Below are positions 35,805 to 44,869 of a stretch of 64,000 nt of DNA, piece after piece. The notes under the pieces are model-generated. The model worked only from the letters and a program-made list of their open reading frames with translations, did not search any database and had not been told where the DNA came from. The stretch covers positions 1-64,000 of the forward strand of contig NZ_NPIA01000008.1 in NCBI RefSeq assembly GCF_002262935.1, in the 5' to 3' direction. Numbering within the stretch: position 1 is the stretch's first letter; every line of letters begins with the position of its first letter. The DNA comes from Lottiidibacillus patelloidae (GTDB taxonomy: Bacteria > Bacillota > Bacilli > Bacillales > SA5d-4). The translations under genes were made by a program, and so were the position numbers.

Positions 35805-35854
35805 AAAAGATTGACTTCTATGAAACCAGTTATGGTCTCTTCAGTCAATCTTTT
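35805..35854 (-). terminator. Terminator of murC
   Basis: AAAAGATTGACT (35805-35816) and AGTCAATCTTTT (35843-35854) form a perfect 12-bp stem with a long loop, just past the murC stop. Confidence 0.78.
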
Positions 35855-35861
35855 GTTTTAC

Positions 35862-37166
35862 TTACTCTGTTTCTAAAAGTTCTTCATAAGCTTTTTGATA
35901 TTTGTCAATATCTCCAGCTCCCATGAATAAAAGGACACTATCTTTGTATTCATTAAGAACTGCTAGCTTTTGTTCACTTAAAAGGTGAGAATTTGGGATT
36001 TTATTCTTTAAGTCATTTATTGTTAGGTCACCTTTGTTTTCACGTGCGGATCCAAAAATATCGCATAAATACACAGTATCAGCTTTCTTTAAGCTGTCTG
36101 CAAATTCATTTAAAAAAGTTTTCGTTCGAGTATAGGTATGTGGTTGAAAGATTGCAACTATTTCTTTATTCGGGTATTTCTTTTTTGCAGAGTCTATTGA
36201 TGCATTTACTTCAGTCGGATGATGCGCATAGTCATCAATTAAGATTTGCGTCCCAACTTCCTTTTCATTGAATCTTCGCTTTACCCCTGCAAATGATTTT
36301 AACCGTTCTGCAATGATTTCTGTAGGTGCATCTTCATAATGACACAAAGCAATAACAGCTAATGCGTTTAAAACATTGTGATTTCCGTAACTTGGAATTG
36401 TGAAACTTGCATAAAATGTGTTCCTAACAAAAACATCAAAAGTTGTTCCATTTTCAGCACTGACAACATTTTGCGCCTGAAAATCATTATGGTCGCCAAA
36501 ACCGTAAAAGACAACTGGAACTTGTGCTTGAATGCCTTGTAAATAGTCATCATCACCACAGGCAATAATACCCTTATTCACTTGCATCGCCATTTCTTGA
36601 AAGGCATTAAATACATCATTTACATCTGAAAAATAGTCCGGATGGTCGAAATCAATATTCGTCATTATGCCATAATCAGGCTTATAAGATAAAAAATGTC
36701 TTCGATACTCACAAGCTTCAAAAACGAAGTAATCACTATCTTTCACACCTTTACCAGTACCGTCACCAATTAAGAAAGATGTCGGTTTTACATCTTCTAA
36801 AACATGGGCTAATAAGCCTGTCGTCGATGTTTTCCCGTGAGCACCCATAACTGCAATGCTTATAAAGTTTTTAATAAACTCACCTAAAAAATGATGATAA
36901 CGATATACTGGCAAGCCTAACTTTTTTGCTTCAACTATTTCTTCATGGTCATCTGAAAACGCATTCCCTGCAATAATTATTTGACCTTGTTGTATATTTG
37001 AACTATTGAAAGGAAGAATCGTTATACCTCTTGCTTCAAGTTCTTTCTGTGTAAAAAACGTCTTTTCTACATCGGAACCTTGGACATGAAAGCCCATATT
37101 GCTAAGAATTAATGCTAATGCACTCATTCCTGTTCCTTTTATTCCTACGAAATGATAAATCGTCAT
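35862..37166 (-). CDS. murC: UDP-N-acetylmuramate--L-alanine ligase
   Basis: A 434-residue Mur ligase that adds L-alanine to UDP-MurNAc in the cytosol, the first peptide step of peptidoglycan synthesis. The N-terminal [14 protein letters not shown] nucleotide-sugar region, the ATP-binding [19 protein letters not shown] (about 105-123) and the C-terminal [16 protein letters not shown] are diagnostic. The ATG at 37166 follows GGAGG at a 9-base spacing and replaces the longer reading to 37199. In B. subtilis murC is likewise downstream of the ytxG region; sftA and ytpR, normally close by, are not seen here. Confidence 0.97.
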   Translation of the reverse strand: MTIYHFVGIKGTGMSALALILSNMGFHVQGSDVEKTFFTQKELEARGITILPFNSSNIQQGQIIIAGNAFSDDHEEIVEAKKLGLPVYRYHHFLGEFIKNFISIAVMGAHGKTSTTGLLAHVLEDVKPTSFLIGDGTGKGVKDSDYFVFEACEYRRHFLSYKPDYGIMTNIDFDHPDYFSDVNDVFNAFQEMAMQVNKGIIACGDDDYLQGIQAQVPVVFYGFGDHNDFQAQNVVSAENGTTFDVFVRNTFYASFTIPSYGNHNVLNALAVIALCHYEDAPTEIIAERLKSFAGVKRRFNEKEVGTQILIDDYAHHPTEVNASIDSAKKKYPNKEIVAIFQPHTYTRTKTFLNEFADSLKKADTVYLCDIFGSARENKGDLTINDLKNKIPNSHLLSEQKLAVLNEYKDSVLLFMGAGDIDKYQKAYEELLETE

Positions 37167-37257
37167 CGAATTGAACCTCCACAACGTCGATTGATACACT
37201 TTTCAACAGTATATGAAAAATGATTAAGATTGCTCATTTTAATAAATTTGCAAAGCA

Positions 37258-37950
37258 TTAAGTATAAGTAATGATATTTTTTGGAAAAAGATAAATAAAG
37301 CCAAATAACTTCATAAAACTTCGCCAGGATGGAAGCTCTTTGCGATTTAATTCTTCTTGATACCTTTTATTTATTCTTTTACTATATAATAATGCTTTTT
37401 GGCTATTAATAACAGTAAAAGGGCTAATTATCTTTTTTTCGTACCCAAGCTTTACCGTCCAGCCGATTATAATATCGCCTATATTTGTATTATTATATGG
37501 CAATTCAAAGCTGCTTATTTGTTGGACTTCTTTTGTGAAGACATTTTTCCCTACGATACATTTTTTATCACTAGAGATATTTTCAACTAGTAGCGGCTCG
37601 ATTGTTAAAGCTAATAAAAATGCAGAAACCCGCAGACTACTTTCAGAAATAGTTCTGGAATTTTGTTTCAAATAAAGTTGGTACATCGTAAAACCTTGAA
37701 TGTTTACATAATCAAAGCAAAACCAAAATGAAAATATTTCCTTAGTCTTAAGATCTTCAAGTTCTACTAAAGAAAGACCCGTTTGTTCACAAAAGATATG
37801 CTTTGCTCTCACTTTTTCCCTAATATTTGCGTTTCGTTCAACAAAATAAAAGAGATCGGCAAACGTTTCTTTGACACTATGGTCAATTTTTTGCTGTTTA
37901 TCATGACGTAAGGATTCAATATGAACTATATCCTTTATTGTATGATTCAT
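37258..37950 (-). CDS. Uncharacterised protein downstream of pncB
   Basis: A 230-residue protein that I do not recognise. It is mostly soluble, rich in Ile, Lys and Phe, with a basic, hydrophobic C terminus (WRSFMKLFGFIYLFPKNIITYT) that could touch the membrane. Segments such as EQTGLSLVELEDLKTKEIFSFWF suggest a mixed alpha/beta fold. The ATG at 37950 follows AAGGTGAG and is better than the GTG at 37959. It starts 10 bp after the pncB stop, so the pair is probably co-transcribed. No terminator is evident before murC. Confidence 0.7.
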   Translation of the reverse strand: MNHTIKDIVHIESLRHDKQQKIDHSVKETFADLFYFVERNANIREKVRAKHIFCEQTGLSLVELEDLKTKEIFSFWFCFDYVNIQGFTMYQLYLKQNSRTISESSLRVSAFLLALTIEPLLVENISSDKKCIVGKNVFTKEVQQISSFELPYNNTNIGDIIIGWTVKLGYEKKIISPFTVINSQKALLYSKRINKRYQEELNRKELPSWRSFMKLFGFIYLFPKNIITYT

Positions 37951-37960
37951 TTGTCTCACC

Positions 37961-39058
37961 TTAGTCTACTTTTTCAAGTCGTTTGTTAGGACGGTATTTT
38001 CTCCCTGTTTTCGCTTGTGGCTTACCATTTAGTAAAACATTATCACCTGTAAATCCAGTTATTATTTTTAGTAAACTACTACCTACACCATAAATATCAA
38101 CTGGAACATTCTTCTCTTCGAATTCACGAATTCTCTTTTCATCAAAACCACCACTTAGGATGATTTTGACATGGTGGAATCCCTCATCGTCCAGCGCTTT
38201 TCGCAGTGCAAATACTAGTTCAGGATTTACTCCACGTGGGTCAAATGTTCCTAAGCAATCTTGATTACGCCAAAAGTATTGATCGACTAATGTTCTAGAA
38301 GTGTCAACTCTAACACCGTGAAGCTTATCGCCAAATTCTCTTGCTACTTTTAGCGCATCCGTTAAGACGTCATTGTTATAGTCGACTAAAGCAACGAGAT
38401 CATCTTCAGGAAACTTGTCATGATATGCCTTCGTTGCTGCAACAACATCACCTTCAAAAAGTTGGATTAAGGCATGTGGCATCGTACCCATGCCTTTTTT
38501 TCCCCACCATTCACTCATTGCATGTGTCGCTTGCGCTGTTGAACCTCCGATATAAGCAGCATAGCCATCTCCTGATTGCTGGCGGAAGTCATCATCACGA
38601 TCTCCCATAAAGATAACAGGTTTTTGCTGCCCGGACGTACGTGCAGCTTTAACAACGTCATAAACATTTGTTGCTACAGAAGTTCTGCGAGCTAAAATTC
38701 CATCAATAATACCTTCTAAGTAGCCGAAGTTCTGATATGGACCTGTGATCGTTAATACTGTCTCAAAAGGTTCAATTTTATCTCCATCTTTTAATGAAAA
38801 AATTTCTAATTCATCTGGATTCTTTGCAAACGTCTTTAAAAGGGCAATTACTTCATCTGTTCCACAAAGTACAGCATGCTTTTTTTGGAAAAATTGCATT
38901 GTTATCGTATTGTTTGGCTTATATTCCTCAATAATATCGCGTGTTTTAAGAAAATATACTGCTGAAAACCAGCCATCTCCAATACGCTCATCAAATTTAA
39001 ATGTTTTATTTGTTAGTCGCTTTATTTTTCCTTCTATTTTCAACTTTATTTCCTTCAT
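37961..39058 (-). CDS. pncB: Nicotinate phosphoribosyltransferase
   Basis: A 365-residue type II phosphoribosyltransferase that makes nicotinate mononucleotide from nicotinate and PRPP in NAD salvage. The family blocks are visible: the early FDERIGDGWFSAVYFLKTRD, the central ARRTSVATNVYDVVKAA, HALIQLFEGDVVAATKAYHDKFPEDD and late KIILSGGFDEKRIREFEEKNVPVDIYGVGSSL. The length is shorter than the roughly 490-residue PncB of B. subtilis and fits the short class found in several Bacillaceae and archaea. It precedes an unknown gene in a likely operon. Confidence 0.92.
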   Translation of the reverse strand: MKEIKLKIEGKIKRLTNKTFKFDERIGDGWFSAVYFLKTRDIIEEYKPNNTITMQFFQKKHAVLCGTDEVIALLKTFAKNPDELEIFSLKDGDKIEPFETVLTITGPYQNFGYLEGIIDGILARRTSVATNVYDVVKAARTSGQQKPVIFMGDRDDDFRQQSGDGYAAYIGGSTAQATHAMSEWWGKKGMGTMPHALIQLFEGDVVAATKAYHDKFPEDDLVALVDYNNDVLTDALKVAREFGDKLHGVRVDTSRTLVDQYFWRNQDCLGTFDPRGVNPELVFALRKALDDEGFHHVKIILSGGFDEKRIREFEEKNVPVDIYGVGSSLLKIITGFTGDNVLLNGKPQAKTGRKYRPNKRLEKVD

Positions 39059-39237
39059 TGAAAAAACTCCTCATCCAATTCGTAATTTATGTAAGCAAAA
39101 GGAGATAAATATAATTCCACGTATTCTATCATATATAAGGAAGTACTTTAAAACAAGAAATTTCTTACTCATACCAATCTTGTATAAGATATAACCTTTC
39201 AAATACGCATCTTCATTGTTTTGAGTAGTATGAAGAA

Positions 39238-39260
39238 AACCGGACAATAATTTGTCCGGT
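39238..39260 (-). terminator. Terminator of the TAXI protein gene
   Basis: AACCGGACAA and TTGTCCGGT pair around a short loop; the minus strand continues TTTTCTTC. Confidence 0.82.
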
Positions 39261-39265
39261 CTTAG

Positions 39266-40288
39266 TTATTCCTTCTTTTCTTCAAGTAGTCCTTCCTCTT
39301 CAAAGTATTTCTTTGCTCCAGGATGTAATTTAATTCCTTTAGACCCTTTAAGCGCATTATTTTTCGTAATAAATTTACCTTGAGGATGTGTTATATAGCT
39401 AGCATTTTCATATAATGCTTTAGTTATTTCGTATCCAACTTCTTCGTCTATTTGCGAAGTAGAGCCAACTAAGATTGCATAAGCAGTAATAGTCGATGCT
39501 TCTGTTTCTAACCAATCATAGGATGTATCATTAATAATAAATGGATCATATCCAGTTGTTTTCTGAAGTTGCTCTAACCCATCATCTGTAATTTCTAAAA
39601 ACTTCACATCTTCTGTTGCTGTCTGCAAATCATTGATTACGTTATTAGGTAACCCTAAAAAACTAAATAAAGCATCAATACGTCCCTCTTGAAGCATTTT
39701 CTTCGCTTCTTCAATATCCACTTCGATTGCTTCATAGTCCCCATCGTGAACGCCATGAACTTCTAGAATTTGTTTTGCCGCATCGTGTGAACCACTTTTT
39801 TTTGGACCGATAGCTACTTTTTTCCCTTGTAATTCACTAATGGATAAAATTCCTGTTTCTCCTAGTGTCACAATTTGCATAATTTCAGGGTATAATTGTC
39901 CAAAAAATCCAAGGTTCTCAACCTTTGCATCCTCGTAATCACCCGTACCTTCACTTGCCTCTTTCGCATGTATATGTATTGTCATTCCAAGCTGAAGTTC
40001 TTCAATACTAATTCGTTCTAAGTTCTCTTTAGAAGCAGCAGTCGCAATAGCACTAACATCTAGCCCTTCAACAGGAGCATTATTTTGAATAACTGAAGCT
40101 ATTTCTTGCCCCAAAGGAAAATACGTTCCTCCAGGAGAACTTGTCCCTAAAAGAAGATACGTTCGAAAATCTTCCTTTAACTCTTTTTTCTTTGCTTCCT
40201 TAGCACCTTCGTCTTCAGGTAGTCCACAAGCAGAAATAAAGATGCAACACGCAAATAAAAAAACGGCCGATAAATGAAATGATTTCAT
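39266..40288 (-). CDS. TAXI-family TRAP solute-binding lipoprotein
   Basis: A 340-residue extracytoplasmic binding protein of the TAXI type (TRAP-associated extracytoplasmic immunogenic protein). The signal peptide ends in ISAC, with lipid attachment at cysteine 21. Typical blocks are LLLGTSSPGGTYFPLGQEIASVI, GKKVAIGPKKSGSHDAAKQIL and GKFITKNNALKGSKGIKLHPGAKKYFEEEGLL. TAXI proteins normally pass their ligand (often a dicarboxylate or amino acid such as glutamate) to a fused DctQM permease, but no such permease is in this window. Confidence 0.9.
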   Translation of the reverse strand: MKSFHLSAVFLFACCIFISACGLPEDEGAKEAKKKELKEDFRTYLLLGTSSPGGTYFPLGQEIASVIQNNAPVEGLDVSAIATAASKENLERISIEELQLGMTIHIHAKEASEGTGDYEDAKVENLGFFGQLYPEIMQIVTLGETGILSISELQGKKVAIGPKKSGSHDAAKQILEVHGVHDGDYEAIEVDIEEAKKMLQEGRIDALFSFLGLPNNVINDLQTATEDVKFLEITDDGLEQLQKTTGYDPFIINDTSYDWLETEASTITAYAILVGSTSQIDEEVGYEITKALYENASYITHPQGKFITKNNALKGSKGIKLHPGAKKYFEEEGLLEEKKE

Positions 40289-40380
40289 GGTGAATTTCCC
40301 CTTTACTTATAAAGATTACATTCATACCATGTAGTATCAAACGGATTAACTTTCGCTATTCACCTTTTGTTAGAAATTCT

Positions 40381-41175
40381 TTATTTTGACCTTTTAGAAG
40401 CAAAGACAAAAATCGGTTCAAAATCACCATTTTCATAAAGAAATGGCATAACTGTAATAGGAATTTTTCCATTTGTGAAAAAATGCATACACATTTGCCC
40501 TAAAATATCGTAGCCTTTTTCATTTTTAAGGTCTGCTAAGATTAATACATCTTGGTGTGGTACAGCTACTGCCATATCGCCCGTAACTTCTTCATGAAAA
40601 TCATTTAATAATGTCCGATTTAAAATTCTACTAGCGTCGTATCCATCTTTTGTATTGATAAAGTAAAAATCATTTCCAGCTACGCTATCTTTTTTCATTG
40701 GTGATTTTAATGAACGAACGTTAAACGAAGCCATTTGCTTCAGCTTACTTGCATCCCATTTTTCTTCTATCATCATTTTTTCATCGATAAGCCTATAGGA
40801 GTTTCCTAAATCTAATGCAAAGTAAATTCTCGTTTCTGCAGTATGTTCTTCATAGACTAATGCTCTGCCTTCTGCACTCTCCGTAGGGAATGATGTGGAA
40901 CGAATAACTGGAAAGATATTTTTTTCTTTTCCTGTTAATTCAACGTTCATTTTCATTGCTTTAAATGTCTCTTCCACTGTATAGACCACTTCGTCAACTG
41001 CAGCTTCATTCTTATCTTTATACTTTGCTACAATTTTAGGTAACGATAGTGTAATACCTTTTTCTAGCTTGCTATCAACAACACGTAATTCTTTCTTTTC
41101 ATTATCATATGCAAGATTTAAATTTTCCCTTGCTATCTTTTCTTCGATCAGTCTCTTCATTTTTATTTCGTCCAA
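40381..41175 (-). CDS. ytpQ: YtpQ, DUF1444 family protein
   Basis: A 264-residue cytosolic protein of the DUF1444 (YtpQ) family. The typical start MDEIKMKRLIEEKIARENLNLAYDNEKKELRVVD and late PHQDVLILADLKNEKGYDILGQMCMHFFTNG match the family. The function is unknown. It follows ytpP by 83 bp as in B. subtilis, with a terminator-like hairpin in the gap. The start ATG follows AGGAGG. Confidence 0.91.
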   Translation of the reverse strand: MDEIKMKRLIEEKIARENLNLAYDNEKKELRVVDSKLEKGITLSLPKIVAKYKDKNEAAVDEVVYTVEETFKAMKMNVELTGKEKNIFPVIRSTSFPTESAEGRALVYEEHTAETRIYFALDLGNSYRLIDEKMMIEEKWDASKLKQMASFNVRSLKSPMKKDSVAGNDFYFINTKDGYDASRILNRTLLNDFHEEVTGDMAVAVPHQDVLILADLKNEKGYDILGQMCMHFFTNGKIPITVMPFLYENGDFEPIFVFASKRSK

Positions 41176-41234
41176 AATTAACTCCTCCTATACCTTCCTT
41201 CTATTGTAAAGGCATATATTCTTAATGACAAAAG

Positions 41235-41260
41235 AAGTACCTCCAGTAATGGGGGTACTT
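41235..41260 (-). terminator. Hairpin after ytpP
   Basis: AAGTACCTCC and GGGGGTACTT pair (one G-T) and overlap the ytpP stop; the minus strand continues CTTTTGTC. It may reduce read-through into ytpQ. Confidence 0.65.
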
Positions 41261-41585
41261 AGCTTAGTTTTCCTATTATTTCCTCAATAAATCCTTCTAT
41301 TTGTTCTTTCGTTTTTCGTTCTTTGTTCACATATCTACCAATTTCTTGTCCATTTGAAAAAGCAATAAAACTTGGGATACCAAAGATTGCATATTCTTCA
41401 CATAATGATAAATGCTCATCTCGGTCTACATAAAGAAAAGTAAACTGGCTATACTTTTGTTCAATCTCAGGTAAGATTGGCTTAATAACAACACAATCCG
41501 GACACCAGTCTGCAGAAAAAACGACAATTGCATCTTTATTTTCAATCTGTTCCTCAAATGAGTTATCTTTTGTAATTGTTATCAT
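41259..41585 (-). CDS. ytpP: Thioredoxin-like protein YtpP
   Basis: A 108-residue thioredoxin-fold protein with the redox motif WCPDC in SADWCPDCVVIKPILPE (about 27-44) and the cis-proline in YAIFGIPSFIAFSNGQEIGRYV. The CPDC centre differs from the CGPC of classical thioredoxin. It is the YtpP of Bacillus, whose physiological partner is not established. It begins 13 bp after the EIIC gene stop and is probably in the mltG-EIIC-ytpP transcript. Confidence 0.93.
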   Translation of the reverse strand: MITITKDNSFEEQIENKDAIVVFSADWCPDCVVIKPILPEIEQKYSQFTFLYVDRDEHLSLCEEYAIFGIPSFIAFSNGQEIGRYVNKERKTKEQIEGFIEEIIGKLS

Positions 41586-41598
41586 CTTTTTTCCCCCA

Positions 41599-42627
41599 TT
41601 ATAGTGATAGCTTTAAATCACCTTGTTTAATTAAACCTCTTTTTCTCATCCAACTTGATAGTATCAAACTAATAATCGCAGGTCCAATAAGATGCAGTAC
41701 GATCACAATACTAAAAATGTGCCAAGTAAACCCCATTGTCGTGAAAGTCATAATCTGTCCTACTAAACCGCTTGTTCCCATACCTGCCCCTGCTGCATTG
41801 TTAATCATTTGTGGACCAAGTAAACCCAATGTCGCTACTGGAGATAATAATATACCAGCAACAGTAGGTGGTATTAAAATTAAAGGATTTTTAACAATGT
41901 TTGCTACTTGAAGCATTGATGTTCCTAATCCTTGGGCAATAAATCCACCGAATCCATTTTCTTTATAACTTATTGTTGCAAAACCGATCATTTGGGCAGC
42001 ACATCCGACTGTAGCCGCGCCTGCTGCAACACCATCTAATTGTAGCATTATTGCAATTGCTACACTCGAAATAGGTGCAGTTAAAGCAAGTCCCATGACA
42101 GTCGCTACAATAATACCCATCAATAGAGGGCGCTGCTCTGTTGCAAAGACAATAACTTCGCCAATTGAAAGCATAAAACTACTAATTACTGGGCCAACAA
42201 ATTTTGCAACAACGAATCCAATTACGATGGTTACAAAAGGTGTGACAATAATATCTAACTTTGTTTCTTTAGACACTAATTTACCAAACTCCGTTGCAAT
42301 CAATGCTGAAACAAAACTACCAGCTGGTCCACCATTAAAGACTTCAGGACTTCCTCCAGCCATACCGGCGACCATTGCTGAAAATAATACTAATGGAGGT
42401 GCTTTTAACCCATAAGCTACCGCTACTCCAATCGCTGGACCCATCATCTTAATTGCTAAGTTACCAATCTCCATTAAGAATGGAATACTTAGTTGTGCGC
42501 CAATCGTTTTTAAGATGACACCAATAATTAAAGAAGAAAACAAGCCAAGTGCCATATAACTCAATGCTGTTACAAAATATTCTTTCGGTGATAATGTAAT
42601 ACCTTTTTTCATTAAAAACGTTTTCAT
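41599..42627 (-). CDS. Orphan PTS EIIC-type membrane protein
   Basis: A 342-residue integral membrane protein of the PTS_EIIC_2 family with about nine hydrophobic helices. Glycine-rich segments typical of the family are seen: GPAIGVAVAYGLKAPPLVLFSAMVAGMAGGSPEVFNGGPAGSFV and GAAGAGMGTSGLVGQIMTFTTMG. No EIIA or EIIB domain is fused or adjacent, so phosphorylation-coupled transport is not evident and the substrate is unknown. It starts 14 bp after mltG and is followed closely by ytpP. AAGGAGA precedes the ATG. Confidence 0.87.
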   Translation of the reverse strand: MKTFLMKKGITLSPKEYFVTALSYMALGLFSSLIIGVILKTIGAQLSIPFLMEIGNLAIKMMGPAIGVAVAYGLKAPPLVLFSAMVAGMAGGSPEVFNGGPAGSFVSALIATEFGKLVSKETKLDIIVTPFVTIVIGFVVAKFVGPVISSFMLSIGEVIVFATEQRPLLMGIIVATVMGLALTAPISSVAIAIMLQLDGVAAGAATVGCAAQMIGFATISYKENGFGGFIAQGLGTSMLQVANIVKNPLILIPPTVAGILLSPVATLGLLGPQMINNAAGAGMGTSGLVGQIMTFTTMGFTWHIFSIVIVLHLIGPAIISLILSSWMRKRGLIKQGDLKLSL

Positions 42628-42641
42628 TAGTGATTTTCTCC

Positions 42642-43652
42642 TTAATGTTGCTTCAATGCTTCTGCTTTATAATCGTTATGTTGACTGTACGTTTCTGAAA
42701 AATTATGCCCACCAGAGCCATCGCCCTTCACGACATAGTAAAAAAAGTTATGGTCAATCGGGTGGACGACCGCTAACAATGATTCCTTTCCTGGACTAGC
42801 TATTGGACCTACTGGAAGTCCAGGAGATAAATATGTATTATAAGGGCTTTCTATTTCCAAATCTTTATATAAAAGGCGATCCTTTGGTTTACCAATAGCA
42901 TATAACACGGTCGCACACGCTTGTAATTTCCATTTCTCTTTTAATCTATTAAAGAAAACACCAGCTATTAAACCTCGCTCTTCCTGTAATACTGCTTCTC
43001 TTTCGACTATTGAAGCAAGTGTAACCCATTCATGAATAGGAAGATCTGGTTTCACTTCGAAAGAATTAATAACAGAAAAGAACTGCTCAATCATTCGCTC
43101 GCTAACTGTTATGACATCCATATTAGGTTGAAAGTAATAGGTGTCCGGAAAATAATAACCCTCTAATCGATATTTAGTACCTTCGACAGTTGGAATATTT
43201 TTTAATAAACTTTCATCAATGCCTTCACCCGTTTTAGCTATTGCTAAAAATTCATCAGCATTCACAACACCCGCTTCCCCTAACTTCTGGGCAATTTTCT
43301 CAACAGTAAACCCTTCAGGAATTGTTATAGTAATCCGTTCTTTTGCTTGTCCACTGCTCATAATTTGCTTATAAATTGTCTCTATACCAGTGCTATGAAG
43401 ATAGTGAATGCCTTCTGATATCTTTCGGTCATATCCTTTATATTTTCCATACATCTCGAAAAGTGACCTGCTTTTAATTAGCCCATTTTCTTTAAGAGAG
43501 AGTGAAATCTCCGACAGAGATTGACCATGGGAAATAGAAAAAGCAACCGGCTCATCTAATACACGCGGTTGCCATTGGTCGATATAAACAAATGCTAAAG
43601 TAATAAGGAAAATTAACGTAAAAATTGCCAGTGATATTACTACTTTTTTCAT
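42642..43652 (-). CDS. mltG: Endolytic transglycosylase MltG
   Basis: A 336-residue membrane-anchored YceG-like enzyme that cleaves nascent glycan strands and so sets their length. A single N-terminal transmembrane helix (about 5-22) precedes a LysM-like fold (SISHGQSLSEISLSLKENGLI). The catalytic domain has LEGYYFPDTYYF, the glutamate in LASIVEREAVLQEERGLIAGVFFNRL and late NTYLSPGLPVGPIASPG. B. subtilis has its main mltG (yrrL) elsewhere, so this may be a second copy. It is co-directional with the orphan EIIC gene. Confidence 0.92.
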   Translation of the reverse strand: MKKVVISLAIFTLIFLITLAFVYIDQWQPRVLDEPVAFSISHGQSLSEISLSLKENGLIKSRSLFEMYGKYKGYDRKISEGIHYLHSTGIETIYKQIMSSGQAKERITITIPEGFTVEKIAQKLGEAGVVNADEFLAIAKTGEGIDESLLKNIPTVEGTKYRLEGYYFPDTYYFQPNMDVITVSERMIEQFFSVINSFEVKPDLPIHEWVTLASIVEREAVLQEERGLIAGVFFNRLKEKWKLQACATVLYAIGKPKDRLLYKDLEIESPYNTYLSPGLPVGPIASPGKESLLAVVHPIDHNFFYYVVKGDGSGGHNFSETYSQHNDYKAEALKQH

Positions 43653-43700
43653 TAGGGTTAGCTCCTTACTATATTAATAGTAATAGCATTTCACCAATTA

Positions 43701-44228
43701 TTAATTATTAAACGTAACAGAGTGGACTATTTCTGACATCTGTTTCACACTGTTTGTCATTTCATTAGTTGTCGTTTTAGTTGTCATTTTAACTTTTCCA
43801 ACAGAAACGACAATTTCGTAATCATTCTCGTTTAATTGCATCACATGTAAATAGCCAAATTTATTATTCGTTTTAAACGAGTGAACTAGAATATATTTCT
43901 CACGATCTCTCATTGCAGCTTTAAATAATGAGCGACTATATTGTTTTTCTTGTGGATTATAAAATAATATGAACCATTGTCCATTTTGTTCTAGAATTGT
44001 ATTAAATTCTAATTCACCTTCTATTACCATCCCTGTAGGTAAATAAAATTCCATTTCATCAACTACAGTATTTGCACCTTTTCGTTCCCCTTTAAATATT
44101 ACATCCACATAGTCTCGTGCAGTTGTAACAGCTTTTAACTCCGGGACTGGTTGAATCGCTACTAGTAATAATAAAATAAATAACGTAGATGTAATGACAA
44201 CACTTCTAAATGCTACTAAATGATTCAC
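43701..44228 (-). CDS. Uncharacterised membrane-anchored or secreted protein
   Basis: A 175-residue protein with one N-terminal hydrophobic segment (about 8-27, SVVITSTLFILLLLVAIQPVP) and an extracytoplasmic beta-rich domain (about 35-140). The C-terminal stretch is rich in Thr and Met (KMTTKTTTNEMTNSVKQM). I do not recognise a family. It precedes mltG by 48 bp on the same strand and diverges from ytoQ. The ATG follows GGAGG. Confidence 0.7.
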   Translation of the reverse strand: MNHLVAFRSVVITSTLFILLLLVAIQPVPELKAVTTARDYVDVIFKGERKGANTVVDEMEFYLPTGMVIEGELEFNTILEQNGQWFILFYNPQEKQYSRSLFKAAMRDREKYILVHSFKTNNKFGYLHVMQLNENDYEIVVSVGKVKMTTKTTTNEMTNSVKQMSEIVHSVTFNN

Positions 44229-44352
44229 AATACTTCCTCCCTAAACTCTCTTCTATTATGATACTTCTTTTCGTCAATAGTTGACAAGGCTTGTTTTTTC
44301 CATCTTGAGGATGAGAATGATAAAATAAACTACATATATAGGAGGCGATAAA

Positions 44353-44796
44353 ATGGAATTAAACGTTTACTTAGCAGGACATATCCATGGTGAATGGCGA
44401 AAAGAACTGAAAGAAAAGGCGAAAGCGATGAATCTTTCTGTAAACTTTTTCTCACCAATGGAAGAACACGACCGTTCTGATTACATAGGGGAGGAAATTA
44501 TTGGGGAACAACCGACACCACTTCAACGAGATGCCGTTTCGGCGAGTATTAATAACTTTCGCACACAACTTTTACTTGAGAAATCTGATGCTGTAATTGC
44601 CTTATTCGGCGATAAATATAAGCAGTGGAATACAGCTATGGATGCAAGTGCAGCAATCAGTAAAAATAAGCCGTTAATATTAATTCGCCCGCAATCACTC
44701 CATCATCCATTAAAAGAGCTTGAAAACAAAGCACAAGTGACAGTGGAAACGATTGACCAAGCATTACAAGTTTTATCTTATGTATTTGAAAACTAA
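44353..44796 (+). CDS. ytoQ: YtoQ family protein
   Basis: A 147-residue protein of the YtoQ family, related to nucleoside 2-deoxyribosyltransferase-like folds. The start MELNVYLAGHIHGEWRKELKEKA and the middle SDAVIALFGDKYKQWNTAMDASAAI are characteristic. The reaction is not known. The ATG follows TAGGAGGCG. It is monocistronic and ends before a composite terminator shared with the potassium channel gene. Confidence 0.9.
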   Translation: MELNVYLAGHIHGEWRKELKEKAKAMNLSVNFFSPMEEHDRSDYIGEEIIGEQPTPLQRDAVSASINNFRTQLLLEKSDAVIALFGDKYKQWNTAMDASAAISKNKPLILIRPQSLHHPLKELENKAQVTVETIDQALQVLSYVFEN

Positions 44797-44869
44797 AAAT
44801 AAGTAGGGCTGGCACAAAACTAAAAGAGTTCAAATAAAAGAAGAGCATTTATCTTTCTTTAGAATAAGT

